DNA from: WLMZ01 sp043753895
GTDB taxonomy: Bacteria > Actinomycetota > Acidimicrobiia > Acidimicrobiales > Ilumatobacteraceae
Length of the DNA stretch: 64,000 nucleotides
Reading direction: 5' to 3'
Assembly: GCA_043753895.1 (NCBI GenBank)
Contig: JAYUWK010000181.1
Location: forward strand, 1 to 64,000
Made by a program: the position numbers and the translations under genes
In this document: positions 17,596 through 26,754 of the stretch, piece by piece
How positions within the stretch are numbered: the first letter of the stretch is position 1
Layout of the letters: the number at the start of each line of letters is the position of its first letter
Notes under the pieces: model-generated
Databases searched by the model: none
What the model saw: the letters and a program-made list of their open reading frames with translations, nothing else
What the model was told of the DNA's origin: nothing

Positions 17596-20073
17596 CTAGG
17601 TCGTGAAGTAGCCAACGACGTCGGCGATCAGGTGCACCGTGCCCGACGAGTTGAACAGTGCCACTGCACCGTCGGTGCCCACTTTGGCGATCACGAGATT
17701 TGCCCGCGTGACGCCGGCAACCGTATTCAGATTTGAGGCGGTCGGCAGCGATTCCCCGCTCGGGTAGACGCTGACGAAACCGTTGATTGTCGGCTCGGTG
17801 GCCGTGACGTTCAGAGCAACCGCAAGAACTCCCGTCGACGGGATGCCCTTCTGACCGAGCACCGCCAGCGCCAGCGGCGTCTGGCCCACAGGGTGCGACG
17901 CGCCACCATCGGTGCGCGTATCGAGCAGTCGCGCCGGCGTCATGGCCGTGAACTGCGAGCCCGAACCAGTTCGGAAGTAGCCGAGTACATCGGCAATCAG
18001 GTGGGTGGAGCCGAACGAGTTGAACAGCGACACCTTGCCGCCGGTGCCCAACTTGGAGATCACCAGATTCGGCACTGTCTGATCGGCCACGAAGTTCAGA
18101 TTCGATGCTGTGGGCATACTGCTGCCGGTGGGCCACGCCGTGATGAATCCAGCGCCCGTGGGTTCAGTGACCGTTACGTTCATCACCACAGAGTCGGCGT
18201 CGCTGGCCACTCCACCACGACCCGACACCTGCAGCTCGATCGCAGTGCCCTGGGCCACCGGTGACTTTGCAGCGCCGAGCCCGCTGCGCGTATCCAACAC
18301 TCGAGCCGGTGTGAGCGAGCTGAAGCGGGATCCCGCTGCCGTGGCGAAGTAGCCGACGACATCGACGACGCAGTGCCCGGAACCGGCGCTGTTGAACACA
18401 CTGGCCTGGCCGGCATCATTGAGCATCGTGATCACGAGGTTCGGGACCACGTCGCCGCCGCGAGTGTTCAGCGACGACGTGCCCGGGCGGTCGACGCCCG
18501 CTGGCCAGACGGTGAGGAACGACGGTGCCGAACCACCGACGGCTGTCACGTTCAGTACCGCAGCGAGGACACCAGAGCTCGGGATACCGCCGCGACCCGT
18601 CACCTGCAGCGCGCGCATCATGCCCTGACCGAACGGTGATTGGGGTCCACCGGTTCCATCGCGCGAGTCCATGAGACGAAACGGGACGACACCCACGAAG
18701 TCCGTCGGCACGGTCTTCGCAGGCGGAGTACCGCCACCGCCACCACCACCACCGCCACCGCCGCCGCTCAGCGCATTGAACAGGTTGAGGTTCTCGTACG
18801 TGCCATTCAGCACCGTGCCCGCACCACCGCCGAGCCAACCGTCGAGCACCGACGTGTACAACGAGCGGAAGTCGACGGAGAAGTCGAGCCGATCCCATCG
18901 GCCAAGCGCGGTGAGCGACGGCTGCTGGCCGTACAGGCCACCGCGCACGGACGGTCCGATCACGAAGTGGTTGTTCGCTGTGCCGTGGTCGGTACCACCC
19001 GAGTCGTTCGACCACGGCGTACGGCCGAACTCGCTGAACGTCATCACCGTCACGCGACCCTGGAACCGGCTGTCCACGGTCGCGAAGAACATCTGCAGGG
19101 CCGCGTCGAGTTCGGCCATCCGGTCGCCGTGACCGTTCAGTTCGTCGGAGTGGGTGTCGAAGTTGTCGTAGCTGGCGTCGATCACGCGCAGCCCGAGATC
19201 AGCGTTGATCAGGCGAGCTGCGACTGTCATCCGCTTCATCAGCTCACCATTGGGGAGATCCGCGACAAAGATCGGGGCCACCGCCTGCCCGACGTCGATC
19301 TGAGAGTGTTCGGTTCGAGCGATCATGTCGTGCCACGGACCCCGGCCAGCGGGCGCAGCAGAATAGGCGCGAATTGCGTTGTACATCCGCAGATCGCTGG
19401 CCGACGTGCCATCGCCGAAGTCGAGTCCCCACTCCGGGATGGTGGTCGCGCGGTAGTCGTTGCCGATCATGTGCAACGGCAACGACGAGCCAACGACCGC
19501 TGCCTTGAACAGATCACTGGCGTTGGAGACACCATCGAGCCAGCGGCCCACCCATCCCGACGTAGGCAGGCCCGTGTCGGAGCGACCGTACATCCATGTG
19601 GCCATCGAGTTGAAGTGGCTGAGATCGGGGTCCGGGTACCCCACGCCCTGCACGATCGCGACCCGGCCCTGGTCATAGAGACTCTTCAGGAAGGTGAGGT
19701 TGGGGTGCAAGCCGACGTTGCTGTCGATGTGCAGCACCTGCGCGGGCGGGATCGCGATGTTCGCGCGGTAGTCGTAGTACAAGCTGTTGCCGTAGGGCAC
19801 CACCGTGTTCAGACCGTCGTTGCCGCCGTACATACCAACCAGCACGAGAACGCCATCGGCCGGCCCGATCGGGTTCGTTGCCCACGCGGCGCGCAGTTGA
19901 CCGGGTAGCAATTGGGGGAGCACCGACGCGCCGAGCGAGCCGAGCGCGACTCCCCCGCCCACGCCATAGCCCACCATCTTCAGGAACTGACGGCGGTTGA
20001 ATCCACTGGGGTCGTCGTCGCTCACCGAGAGCAGGGCGAGGGCGTCAGCGGTAGAGATGTCATGATCGAGCAT
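17596..20073 (-). CDS. DUF1501 secreted protein with three C-terminal surface modules
   Basis: An 825-residue exported protein. A twin-arginine-like leader NRRQFLKMVGYG lies at about 26-37. The DUF1501 domain (about 70-435) shows MYGGNDGLNTVVPY, TFSEFGRTPWSNDSGGTDHG and NNHFVIGP, a sulfatase-like fold of unknown activity. A 12-glycine linker (about 437-448) leads to three tandem modules of about 120 residues, each with a DSRDG/DTRSG/DTRTD-type opening and a DVVGYF/DVLGYF ending. The same module type occurs in the GH18 protein at 50196-52595. It follows a DUF1800 gene by 12 bp, the usual pairing of these families, which occur together in many bacteria. Confidence 0.9.
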   Translation of the reverse strand: MLDHDISTADALALLSVSDDDPSGFNRRQFLKMVGYGVGGGVALGSLGASVLPQLLPGQLRAAWATNPIGPADGVLVLVGMYGGNDGLNTVVPYGNSLYYDYRANIAIPPAQVLHIDSNVGLHPNLTFLKSLYDQGRVAIVQGVGYPDPDLSHFNSMATWMYGRSDTGLPTSGWVGRWLDGVSNASDLFKAAVVGSSLPLHMIGNDYRATTIPEWGLDFGDGTSASDLRMYNAIRAYSAAPAGRGPWHDMIARTEHSQIDVGQAVAPIFVADLPNGELMKRMTVAARLINADLGLRVIDASYDNFDTHSDELNGHGDRMAELDAALQMFFATVDSRFQGRVTVMTFSEFGRTPWSNDSGGTDHGTANNHFVIGPSVRGGLYGQQPSLTALGRWDRLDFSVDFRSLYTSVLDGWLGGGAGTVLNGTYENLNLFNALSGGGGGGGGGGGGTPPAKTVPTDFVGVVPFRLMDSRDGTGGPQSPFGQGMMRALQVTGRGGIPSSGVLAAVLNVTAVGGSAPSFLTVWPAGVDRPGTSSLNTRGGDVVPNLVITMLNDAGQASVFNSAGSGHCVVDVVGYFATAAGSRFSSLTPARVLDTRSGLGAAKSPVAQGTAIELQVSGRGGVASDADSVVMNVTVTEPTGAGFITAWPTGSSMPTASNLNFVADQTVPNLVISKLGTGGKVSLFNSFGSTHLIADVLGYFRTGSGSQFTAMTPARLLDTRTDGGASHPVGQTPLALAVLGQKGIPSTGVLAVALNVTATEPTINGFVSVYPSGESLPTASNLNTVAGVTRANLVIAKVGTDGAVALFNSSGTVHLIADVVGYFTT
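17599..18705 (-). repeat. Three in-gene repeats encoding about 120-residue surface modules
   Basis: The 3' third of the DUF1501 gene encodes three diverged copies of one module. Each opens with PARxLDTR-like sequence, has a central LNVTAT/MNVTVT strand, a WPxG or YPSG turn, an SNLN/SSLN segment and ends in a D-V-x-G-Y-F motif. The copies differ enough to exclude recent duplication. Confidence 0.85.
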
Positions 20074-20085
20074 TGGTCGGTCCCT

Positions 20086-21387
20086 TCAGGCCACGTGCAT
20101 CTCGGGGGCGAGCATCGCCATCGACAACAGGTTCGTCGGCTCCCACCAATCGCCGTATGGCGCAGCGGCGCGTTGGGCAATGAGGAAGTTCGTCATCGCA
20201 GTGCGGGTCACCGTCGACAGCGGAGCGATACCGAACAGCGTCGCCACGGCGTCGATGGCGTCGCTGATCGAGAGGCTCTTCAGATTGTCGTAACCGCCGT
20301 TCTGGCGAAGGTGCCAGGTGATGCCGCGCGCAAAGCCGGCGCGGGCACCAAAGGTGCTCGTGTTCACCCAGTACGCATTCGATTTCCAGCCGGCGACGTT
20401 CGGCGGGTCGAAGGGCACCTGACCCATGCCATCGACGTACCACTGCGGGTTGATGAGATCTGACCGGTAACCGGTGTAGTACATCAGCGCGACCACCCAA
20501 TCCACCGGGCTGCGCACCAAGCCCTGCGTCGCCGCCGGTAGATAGAACTCGCTGCGAAGGAACATCGCCTTGAGCAACGGCTTCACCTGCCAATCAGCAG
20601 CGAACCCCGGAGCAAGCGCGTCGAGCACCGCAGCCGGGGGGGTTTGGTGGGCAAAGTATTCCCAGAGCGTGCCGACGATGCGTCGTGCCACGAGCATGGC
20701 CTTGGGCGCGTTGTTGAGCAACACCTCGTCGATGATCTGCGGACCGGTCCACGCCTTGGTGGTACCGAAGAACGTCTTGTTCGTGAGGTCATGGCGAGTG
20801 CTGTGGTATTCGTAGGCGTAGGTGGTCCAGTTGATGCCGTAGCCGGTCCATGCCCGCGCCGCGGCGAGCACGTCGGACTCCGCGTAGTTGCCCACCCCCA
20901 GTGTGAACAACTCCAGCAGTTCGCGGGCGAAGTTCTCGTTCGGCGACGTCTTTGTGTTCTGGGCATTGTCGAGGTATAGCAACATCGCCGGCTCGATCGC
21001 CATTGCCTGCGTGAGCGCGTAGAAACTGCCCAGAGCACTGTCGCGATAGAGCTTGTTCTGCTTGGTCATCGCCCAGGTGTTGCCAACTTTGCCCCAGCTG
21101 CTCGTGAAGTGCCCGTGCCAGAAGAAGGTCATCTTCTCTTGCAGAGGCTTGGGTGAATCCACCATTCGATCGAGCCACCACTTCGAGGCAAACACATACT
21201 GGTCCCAGCCCATGCCGTCGATGGTGTGGTCAATAAAGGCCGGCAGCATCACGGGATCGACGGGGAAGTTCAAGATGTCATCGATGGCAGCAGCGAGGGT
21301 GCCCTGGCTCAGCGTTGTCACACGGTCGGGGCGCGCCACGTATTCGGTGCGGCGGAGCAAGTGCGCGATTTGAAGCGGATCGGCCAC
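20086..21387 (-). CDS. DUF1800 family protein
   Basis: A 433-residue protein with the DUF1800 landmarks LQEKMTFFWHGHFTSS, the strongly conserved NENFARELLELFTLG, and DPPNVAGWKSNAYWVN near the C-terminus. The function of the family is unknown. It nearly always lies next to a DUF1501 gene, as here (12 bp), and the two are thought to act together at the cell surface. No clear signal peptide is visible from the GTG at 21387. The pair interrupts the rpmE-prfA order seen in mycobacteria. Confidence 0.92.
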   Translation of the reverse strand: MADPLQIAHLLRRTEYVARPDRVTTLSQGTLAAAIDDILNFPVDPVMLPAFIDHTIDGMGWDQYVFASKWWLDRMVDSPKPLQEKMTFFWHGHFTSSWGKVGNTWAMTKQNKLYRDSALGSFYALTQAMAIEPAMLLYLDNAQNTKTSPNENFARELLELFTLGVGNYAESDVLAAARAWTGYGINWTTYAYEYHSTRHDLTNKTFFGTTKAWTGPQIIDEVLLNNAPKAMLVARRIVGTLWEYFAHQTPPAAVLDALAPGFAADWQVKPLLKAMFLRSEFYLPAATQGLVRSPVDWVVALMYYTGYRSDLINPQWYVDGMGQVPFDPPNVAGWKSNAYWVNTSTFGARAGFARGITWHLRQNGGYDNLKSLSISDAIDAVATLFGIAPLSTVTRTAMTNFLIAQRAAAPYGDWWEPTNLLSMAMLAPEMHVA

Positions 21388-21500
21388 GGCGGATGAGCCC
21401 CTTTCCTGAGTCGTACATCGGTATCGGCACAGACTGGGCCTGGCTCAAGCACTCTTGACGCCAACTTGAGCACATACGCTCGGAGGGAACACAGCGAAAA

Positions 21501-21570
21501 CAACACACTCCGAAAACGACACACGCCACCCGATCGCAATGATCGGATGGCGTGTTGACGAAGTGTGTTG
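21501..21570 (-). terminator. Terminator-like hairpin downstream of rpmE
   Basis: ACACGCCACCCGATC (21521-21535) pairs with 21541-21555 at 14 of 15 positions around a 5-base loop. An outer 9-bp arm CAACACACT/AGTGTGTTG (21501-21509, 21562-21570) extends the structure. Read on the minus strand the inner hairpin is followed by TCGTTTTCGG, a short T-run. It begins 16 bp after the rpmE stop. Confidence 0.6.
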
Positions 21571-21586
21571 CAGGCAGCGCGGCCGG

Positions 21587-21799
21587 CTATTGACCCTTGC
21601 GGGCTCCGTAGCGCTTGTTGAAGCGCTCGACGCGGCCGCCGGCATCGACGAGCTTCTGCTTACCGGTGTAGTACGGATGGCACTCGTTGCAGAGTTCGAC
21701 GCTGAGGTTGCCCGTGCGGGTGCTCTGCGTGGTGAAAACGTTGCCGCAGGTGCACTTCACGGTGACGTCTGCGTAAACGGGGTGGATGTCGGTCTTCAT
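21587..21799 (-). CDS. rpmE: 50S ribosomal protein L31
   Basis: A 70-residue large-subunit protein starting MKTDIHPVY. It has the zinc-ligand set Cys16, Cys18, Cys37 and Cys40 of the zinc-binding (C+) form of L31. The ATG at 21799 follows a GGAG seven bases upstream, so the start four codons further up (21811) is rejected. It lies directly after rho, as in mycobacteria. Confidence 0.97.
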   Translation of the reverse strand: MKTDIHPVYADVTVKCTCGNVFTTQSTRTGNLSVELCNECHPYYTGKQKLVDAGGRVERFNKRYGARKGQ

Positions 21800-21881
21800 G
21801 ACGATCTCCAAAAGTGAAACGAAGACGCAACGATAGCGACCGAAACCGGTTTTCGTACTGGGCAGCGCCTGGGGTGGGCCG

Positions 21882-23714
21882 TCAGGTTGCCGGTTGCTTG
21901 GAGATTTCCTTGAGGAACTCGTCGTTGGTGCGGAAGGTCTTCAGCCGATCGATCAACAACTCGAGCCCGGGCGCTGCATTGCCGTCGGCGGCAAGGCCCG
22001 ACAGCACCCGACGCAGTTTCCACACCATCTGCAGTTGGTTACGATCGAACAGCAACTCCTCGTGGCGTGTACTCGAGGCGTCGACATCGATGGCCGGATA
22101 CACGCGGCGTTCGGCCAAGCGGCGATCGAGGCGAAGCTCCATGTTGCCCGTTCCTTTGAACTCCTCGAAGATCGCATCGTCCATGCGGCTGTTCGTCTCG
22201 ATCAGCGCCGTGGCAAGAATGGTGAGTGAGCCGCCCTCTTCGATGTTTCGTGCCGCGCCGAAAAACTTCTTCGGCGGATATAACGCCCCGGCGTCGATGC
22301 CACCCGACATCACGCGGCCGGTGGCCGGCGCAGCCAGGTTGTAGGCACGGCTGAGGCGAGTGATGCCGTCGAGGATGATGACCACGTCCTTACCCATCTC
22401 GACAAGACGCTTGGCCCTCTCGATGCACAACTCGGCGACGTGGGTGTGCTCCTCGCTCGGGCGGTCGAAGGTGCTCGCAATGACCTCGCCCTTGACGGTG
22501 CGACGCATGTCGGTCACTTCCTCGGGGCGCTCGTCGATGAGCAACACGATGAGGGTGACCTCGGGGTGGTTGCGCTCGATCGCCGTTGCGATGGTCTTCA
22601 TGATCGTGGTCTTGCCGGCCTTGGGCGGCGACACGATGATGCCGCGCTGCCCCTTGCCGATGGGACTGATCAGATCGATGATGCGCGCCGTCATGTTGGT
22701 GGGGTCAGCCGGATTCTCGAGCTGCAGTCTGGTGTCGGGGAACAGTGGGGTGAGGTCTTCGAAACGAGGGCGATCTCGTGACGTGTCGGGATCCTCGCCG
22801 TTCACGGTATGGATCTCGAGCATCGCGGGGTTCTTCTCGTTGCGACCGGCGGGGCGACTGAGCCCGGTGACGAAGTCGCCCTTACGCAGACCGAACTGAC
22901 GGGTGAGCTTCACCGGAATGTAGGCATCGTCACGACTGGCGAGGTACCCGTTGACGCGCAGGAAGCCGTAGCCCTCGTCACGCAGATCGAGATAGCCCGA
23001 CACGCTCACCGGTTCGAGCTGCTGCTGCTGCTGCTCGCCGCCCTCGGCACGGTCGAAGCGGTTGCTTCGTTGGACATCGGTTCGTTGCCCGTTGTCGCGC
23101 TGCGCATCGGTTCTCTGGCCGTTTTCACGCGGCGCATCGGGGCGTGGACCGTCGATACGATCGCCATCGGTACGGTCACCGAACTCGGTGCGGTTCTTGT
23201 TCCGGCGCCGTCGCCGACGACGGCTGGCCCCTTGGCCATCGCCTTCATTACCTTCGGCGTCGTCGTCTGCATCGGCATCGGCATCGGCATCGCCCGCGCC
23301 GTTGGCTGGCACCGCGACAGTCGGTGCCGCCACCGCACGCGCGGCAGAGGGTTTCGTGGCCGGAGTCGTGTCGGTGCTGATGCCCTGGCGGATCAACTCG
23401 ACTTCCCAATCGGGAAGTGGCTCGCCATCGGGGCCGAGAACGACCTCGTCTGCTGCGGGCACAGACGCGGCCGACGGTGCCTTGGCACCACGCGGACCAG
23501 TGGCGCGGGGAGAAGCCGCCGCAGTATCCGGGGTCGACGGTGCGGGACCAGCGTCAGGGGCGTCGCCACCACCGACTTGTTCGAGGATCTTCTCGATCAG
23601 ATCGGCCTTCTTCGCTCGAGACGTGGTCTTCACGCCCAGCGCAGAGGCGATCGCGAACAATTGGTCGCGATCTTTTGATTCCAGCATTGACAGTTCGAGG
23701 GCATCCGCAGCCAC
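21882..23714 (-). CDS. rho: Transcription termination factor Rho
   Basis: An RNA-dependent ATPase that ends transcription. From the GTG at 23714 it has 610 residues: an N-terminal SAP-like helix pair (LESKDRDQLFAIASALGV), a low-complexity insert of about 150 residues with Ala-Asp repeats, a seven-Arg run and Asn/Gln/Asp-rich repeats, the cold-shock RNA-binding domain (YGFLRVNGYLAS), and the ATPase core with PKAGKTTIMK and LLIDERPEEVTDM. GGAAAG lies 8 bp before the GTG; the frame continues to 23864 without a likely start. Such inserts are typical of high-GC actinobacterial Rho. Confidence 0.95.
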   Translation of the reverse strand: MAADALELSMLESKDRDQLFAIASALGVKTTSRAKKADLIEKILEQVGGGDAPDAGPAPSTPDTAAASPRATGPRGAKAPSAASVPAADEVVLGPDGEPLPDWEVELIRQGISTDTTPATKPSAARAVAAPTVAVPANGAGDADADADADDDAEGNEGDGQGASRRRRRRRNKNRTEFGDRTDGDRIDGPRPDAPRENGQRTDAQRDNGQRTDVQRSNRFDRAEGGEQQQQQLEPVSVSGYLDLRDEGYGFLRVNGYLASRDDAYIPVKLTRQFGLRKGDFVTGLSRPAGRNEKNPAMLEIHTVNGEDPDTSRDRPRFEDLTPLFPDTRLQLENPADPTNMTARIIDLISPIGKGQRGIIVSPPKAGKTTIMKTIATAIERNHPEVTLIVLLIDERPEEVTDMRRTVKGEVIASTFDRPSEEHTHVAELCIERAKRLVEMGKDVVIILDGITRLSRAYNLAAPATGRVMSGGIDAGALYPPKKFFGAARNIEEGGSLTILATALIETNSRMDDAIFEEFKGTGNMELRLDRRLAERRVYPAIDVDASSTRHEELLFDRNQLQMVWKLRRVLSGLAADGNAAPGLELLIDRLKTFRTNDEFLKEISKQPAT

Positions 23715-23925
23715 AGGGCCAACTTTCCAAGGAGTGTCCCTCACGGGACAAAGATCTACTCCGGCGGGAGACGTGCGGCGTGCAAATGCACAACGGACGC
23801 CGGTGACCCAGGTAGCAGAGGGATTCACACGGTCACGGTTCCGCCGGCAAGCGGTGCCGAGCACAGAGTGCTGGGCGACGCTGGGGGGCGCATCGGAACG
23901 TGCAGCCCGAGAGGGGCCAACGCAC

Positions 23926-23953
23926 CCTATACAGCGGTGTCGTTGCGATGCAA
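23926..23953 (-). promoter_or_regulatory. Possible rho promoter
   Basis: On the minus strand TTGCAT (23948-23953) and TATAGG (23926-23931) are separated by 16 bp, about 210 bp upstream of the rho start. It lies in the 285-bp gap between thrC and rho, which otherwise holds a small GTCCC/GGGAC hairpin near 23737-23750. This is a weak match judged by eye. Confidence 0.3.
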
Positions 23954-23999
23954 CAACTCCGGCGATCGGAGGTGCGGCCGAACGCTCAGCGCCACTCGT

Positions 24000-25391
24000 T
24001 CAGTGTGAGCCAGCGCGCTCGACGAAGGACTCGACAGCGGCAAGGTCGTTGGCCACCACATTGGTGCGCTCCGCACGATCGAACAGATCAGCAAGGTGCG
24101 CTGGCAACGGGGGGTGCACACCCGTCGCTGCGAACACCGCATCGGGGAACTTGGCCGGGTGCGCAGTAGCCAAGGTGACGACAGGTCGGCCATCGTCGGT
24201 GGCCCCGAGCGCCTGCACCGCCGCCGTACCCGTGGCCGTGTGCGGATCGATGAGCTGCCCGCTGGCCTCGTACACACGGCGGATCTCGGCGAGTGTGCCG
24301 GCGTCATCGACCTTGGCTGCACGGAAGGTAGGCGTGATCCACGCGGCCACTTGATCGGGCTCCACCTGCAGCGAGCCCGAATGACGGAAACGTTGCAGCT
24401 GTTCGGTCGTCATCGCGCCGTCGCGTCCGTTCATCTCGAACAACAGCCGTTCGAAGTTCGACGATACCTGGATGTCCATTGATGGGCTGAGCGTCGGCAT
24501 CACGTCGCGAGCCGACATGTCGTTGTCGTTGATGAAACGCGTGAGGATGTCGTTCGAGTTGGACGCCACGATGAAGTCTGCGATCGGGGCACCCATTGTT
24601 CGTGCGATCCAGCCACTGAGCACGTTGCCGAAGTTGCCCGTGGGCACGCTGAAGGTGACCCCGGAATCGGCGGTCGCGCCGAGGGATCGACTCGCCGTCA
24701 CGTAGTACACGATCTGGGCCATGACCCGCGCCCAGTTGATGCTGTTCACCGCCGAGAGGTTCATGCGATCGCGAAACGGCGCGTCGTTGAACATCGCCTT
24801 CACCAGATCCTGACAGTCGTCGAACGTGCCCTCGACCGCGACGGTGTGCACGTTCGGCGAATCGACCGTGGTCATCTGGCGCCGCTGCACATCGCTGGTG
24901 CGGCCCTGCGGATACAGGATCACGATGTCGACGTTGCTGCATGACTTCACGCCATCGATTGCGGCGCTGCCGGTGTCGCCACTGGTGGCGCCGACGATGG
25001 TGACACGCTGGCCACGCTCGGCCAGAACGTGATCGAAGAGCCGCCCAACGAGCTGCAGGGCAACATCTTTGAACGCCAGCGTGGGCCCATGAAACTGCTC
25101 GAGCAGCCACTCGTTTGCACCGATCTGCACAAGCGGTACCACCGCGTCGTGACGGAACGTGGCGTAGGCCTCGTCGCACAACCGCGTGAAAACGTCGTCG
25201 GCGATGTCGCCACTGACGAACGGCGACATGATCGCCGCGGCGGCCTGCGCGTAGGTGCGGGTATGGCTCAGATCGGGCAGCTGTGGCCAGGTGGCTGGCA
25301 TGTACAGCCCACCGTCAGTTGCCAATCCGGCGAGCAACACATCGGAGAACCCGAGTTCGGGCGCGGTGCCACGAGTGGAGACGTAACGCAT
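24000..25391 (-). CDS. thrC: Threonine synthase
   Basis: This PLP enzyme converts O-phosphohomoserine to threonine. The 463-residue protein is of the long class with the N-terminal MRYVSTRG and FSDVLLAGLATDGGLYMP segments. PLP-Lys108 lies in GPTLAFKDVALQ, and SGDTGSAAIDGVK forms the phosphate-binding loop. It starts 5 bp after hom, so the two are co-transcribed. The homoserine kinase gene thrB, which sits after thrC in mycobacteria, is not here. Confidence 0.97.
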   Translation of the reverse strand: MRYVSTRGTAPELGFSDVLLAGLATDGGLYMPATWPQLPDLSHTRTYAQAAAAIMSPFVSGDIADDVFTRLCDEAYATFRHDAVVPLVQIGANEWLLEQFHGPTLAFKDVALQLVGRLFDHVLAERGQRVTIVGATSGDTGSAAIDGVKSCSNVDIVILYPQGRTSDVQRRQMTTVDSPNVHTVAVEGTFDDCQDLVKAMFNDAPFRDRMNLSAVNSINWARVMAQIVYYVTASRSLGATADSGVTFSVPTGNFGNVLSGWIARTMGAPIADFIVASNSNDILTRFINDNDMSARDVMPTLSPSMDIQVSSNFERLLFEMNGRDGAMTTEQLQRFRHSGSLQVEPDQVAAWITPTFRAAKVDDAGTLAEIRRVYEASGQLIDPHTATGTAAVQALGATDDGRPVVTLATAHPAKFPDAVFAATGVHPPLPAHLADLFDRAERTNVVANDLAAVESFVERAGSH

Positions 25392-25396
25392 CAGGC

Positions 25397-26692
25397 TCAG
25401 GACCCGATGACCCGCAGCAGACTGCCGACACGCTTGACGGTGTCGAGGTCACGTAGCTCGCGTACGCACGCCTGCAGCGACGACTCCTTGGCCGCGTGGG
25501 TGATGAACACAAGGCGCGCATCGTCGCGCAGGCCTTCCTGCTCGGCGGCGCGAATGCTCACGTCGTTGCGGGCGAATACACCCGTGACTGAATGCAACAC
25601 GCCGGGCCGATCGGCGACATCGAGGCTGAGCAGATACTCAGACGTGGTCTCGTCGATGGGACGGATGACCGCGCGACCGAACGTACCGAGTGAGCCGTGC
25701 GTGCCCTGTCGCAGGTTCACCGCTGCGTCGATGACATCGCCGAGCACGGCACTGGCCGTGGGCATGCCCCCCGCACCGCGCCCGTAGAACATGAGCGACC
25801 CCACCGCGGCGCCCTCGACGAACACTGCGTTGTAGCTCTCGCGCACGCTGGCGAGCGGGTGTTGGTGCGGCACCATCGCAGGGTGCACACGCACCGCGAC
25901 GTCGCCCGACACCGCGTCCTGTTCGCAGATCGCGAGCAGCTTCACCACGTAGCCGAGACGCGTCGCCATGGCGATGTCTCCGGCCGTGACGCCGCTGATG
26001 CCCTCGTGATACACATCACCGGCAACCACCTTGGTGCCAAAGGAGATGGTGGCGATGATGGCCGCCTTGGCGCCGGCATCGAAGCCCTCGACATCGGCGG
26101 TGGGATCGCGCTCGGCGAACCCCAGGCGCTGGGCCTCCGACAACGCCGCCGAGTAGTCGGCGCCTTCCTCGGTCATCTTCGTGAGGATGAAGTTCGTGGT
26201 GCCGTTCACGATGCCGAGCACACGACGAATCGGCTCGCCGCGAAGGCTCTCGCGCAACGCACGTACGAGCGGAATACCGCCGGCCACTGCCGCTTCGAAG
26301 AGCAGATCGACGCCGGCGGCATCGGCCGCGGCGTACAGCTCGGTGCCGACGTTGGCGAGCAGTTCCTTGTTCGCAGTAACAACCGGCTTGCCCTTGCCCA
26401 ATGCGGTGACGATGAGCTCGCGGGCCGGCTCGATGCCGCCGATGACCTCGACCACCAGATCCACATCGGGATCCTCGACCACGGCGTGTGCGTCGCGCAC
26501 CAACACGCCCGGAGCGAGATCGACCTCGCGCTCGCGCGACACGTTGCGCACCGCAACCCGCGTGACCTCCAGGCGAATACCGGTGCGAGCCTTGATGGCT
26601 GATGCCTGCTGAGCCACCAGTTGCACGAACGCAGCACCCACGTTGCCGCAACCCAACACACCGATTCGAACGTGATTGTCATGCATAGCCAC
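25397..26692 (-). CDS. hom: Homoserine dehydrogenase
   Basis: It reduces aspartate semialdehyde to homoserine with NAD(P)H. The 431-residue protein has the N-terminal Rossmann motif GVLGCGNVGAAFV, catalytic-domain segments ANKELLANVG and GIVNGTTNFILTKM, and a C-terminal ACT domain (about 350-431, YLLSLDVADRPGVLHSVTGV) that usually gives threonine feedback control. Start is GTG at 26692 or ATG at 26686. It lies 62 bp after the FTR1 gene, out of the usual lysA-hom adjacency. Confidence 0.97.
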   Translation of the reverse strand: MAMHDNHVRIGVLGCGNVGAAFVQLVAQQASAIKARTGIRLEVTRVAVRNVSREREVDLAPGVLVRDAHAVVEDPDVDLVVEVIGGIEPARELIVTALGKGKPVVTANKELLANVGTELYAAADAAGVDLLFEAAVAGGIPLVRALRESLRGEPIRRVLGIVNGTTNFILTKMTEEGADYSAALSEAQRLGFAERDPTADVEGFDAGAKAAIIATISFGTKVVAGDVYHEGISGVTAGDIAMATRLGYVVKLLAICEQDAVSGDVAVRVHPAMVPHQHPLASVRESYNAVFVEGAAVGSLMFYGRGAGGMPTASAVLGDVIDAAVNLRQGTHGSLGTFGRAVIRPIDETTSEYLLSLDVADRPGVLHSVTGVFARNDVSIRAAEQEGLRDDARLVFITHAAKESSLQACVRELRDLDTVKRVGSLLRVIGS

Positions 26693-26754
26693 GCCTGCAG
26701 GCTACGCGTGCGCAGCGGTCGGGGGAAACCCATTCGGCCGAAGCGGCGACCGAC

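Noticed and set aside
18720..18770. Triplet repeat as a phase-variable microsatellite
   Set aside because: The CCN-triplet run encodes a 12-Gly linker with mixed codons (GGT, GGC); codon variation makes slippage unlikely.
18640..19908. Long plus-strand open frame (422 residues) across the DUF1501 gene
   Set aside because: It is antisense to a protein with clear DUF1501 motifs; His/Arg/Gly-rich composition is typical of antisense frames in high-GC DNA.
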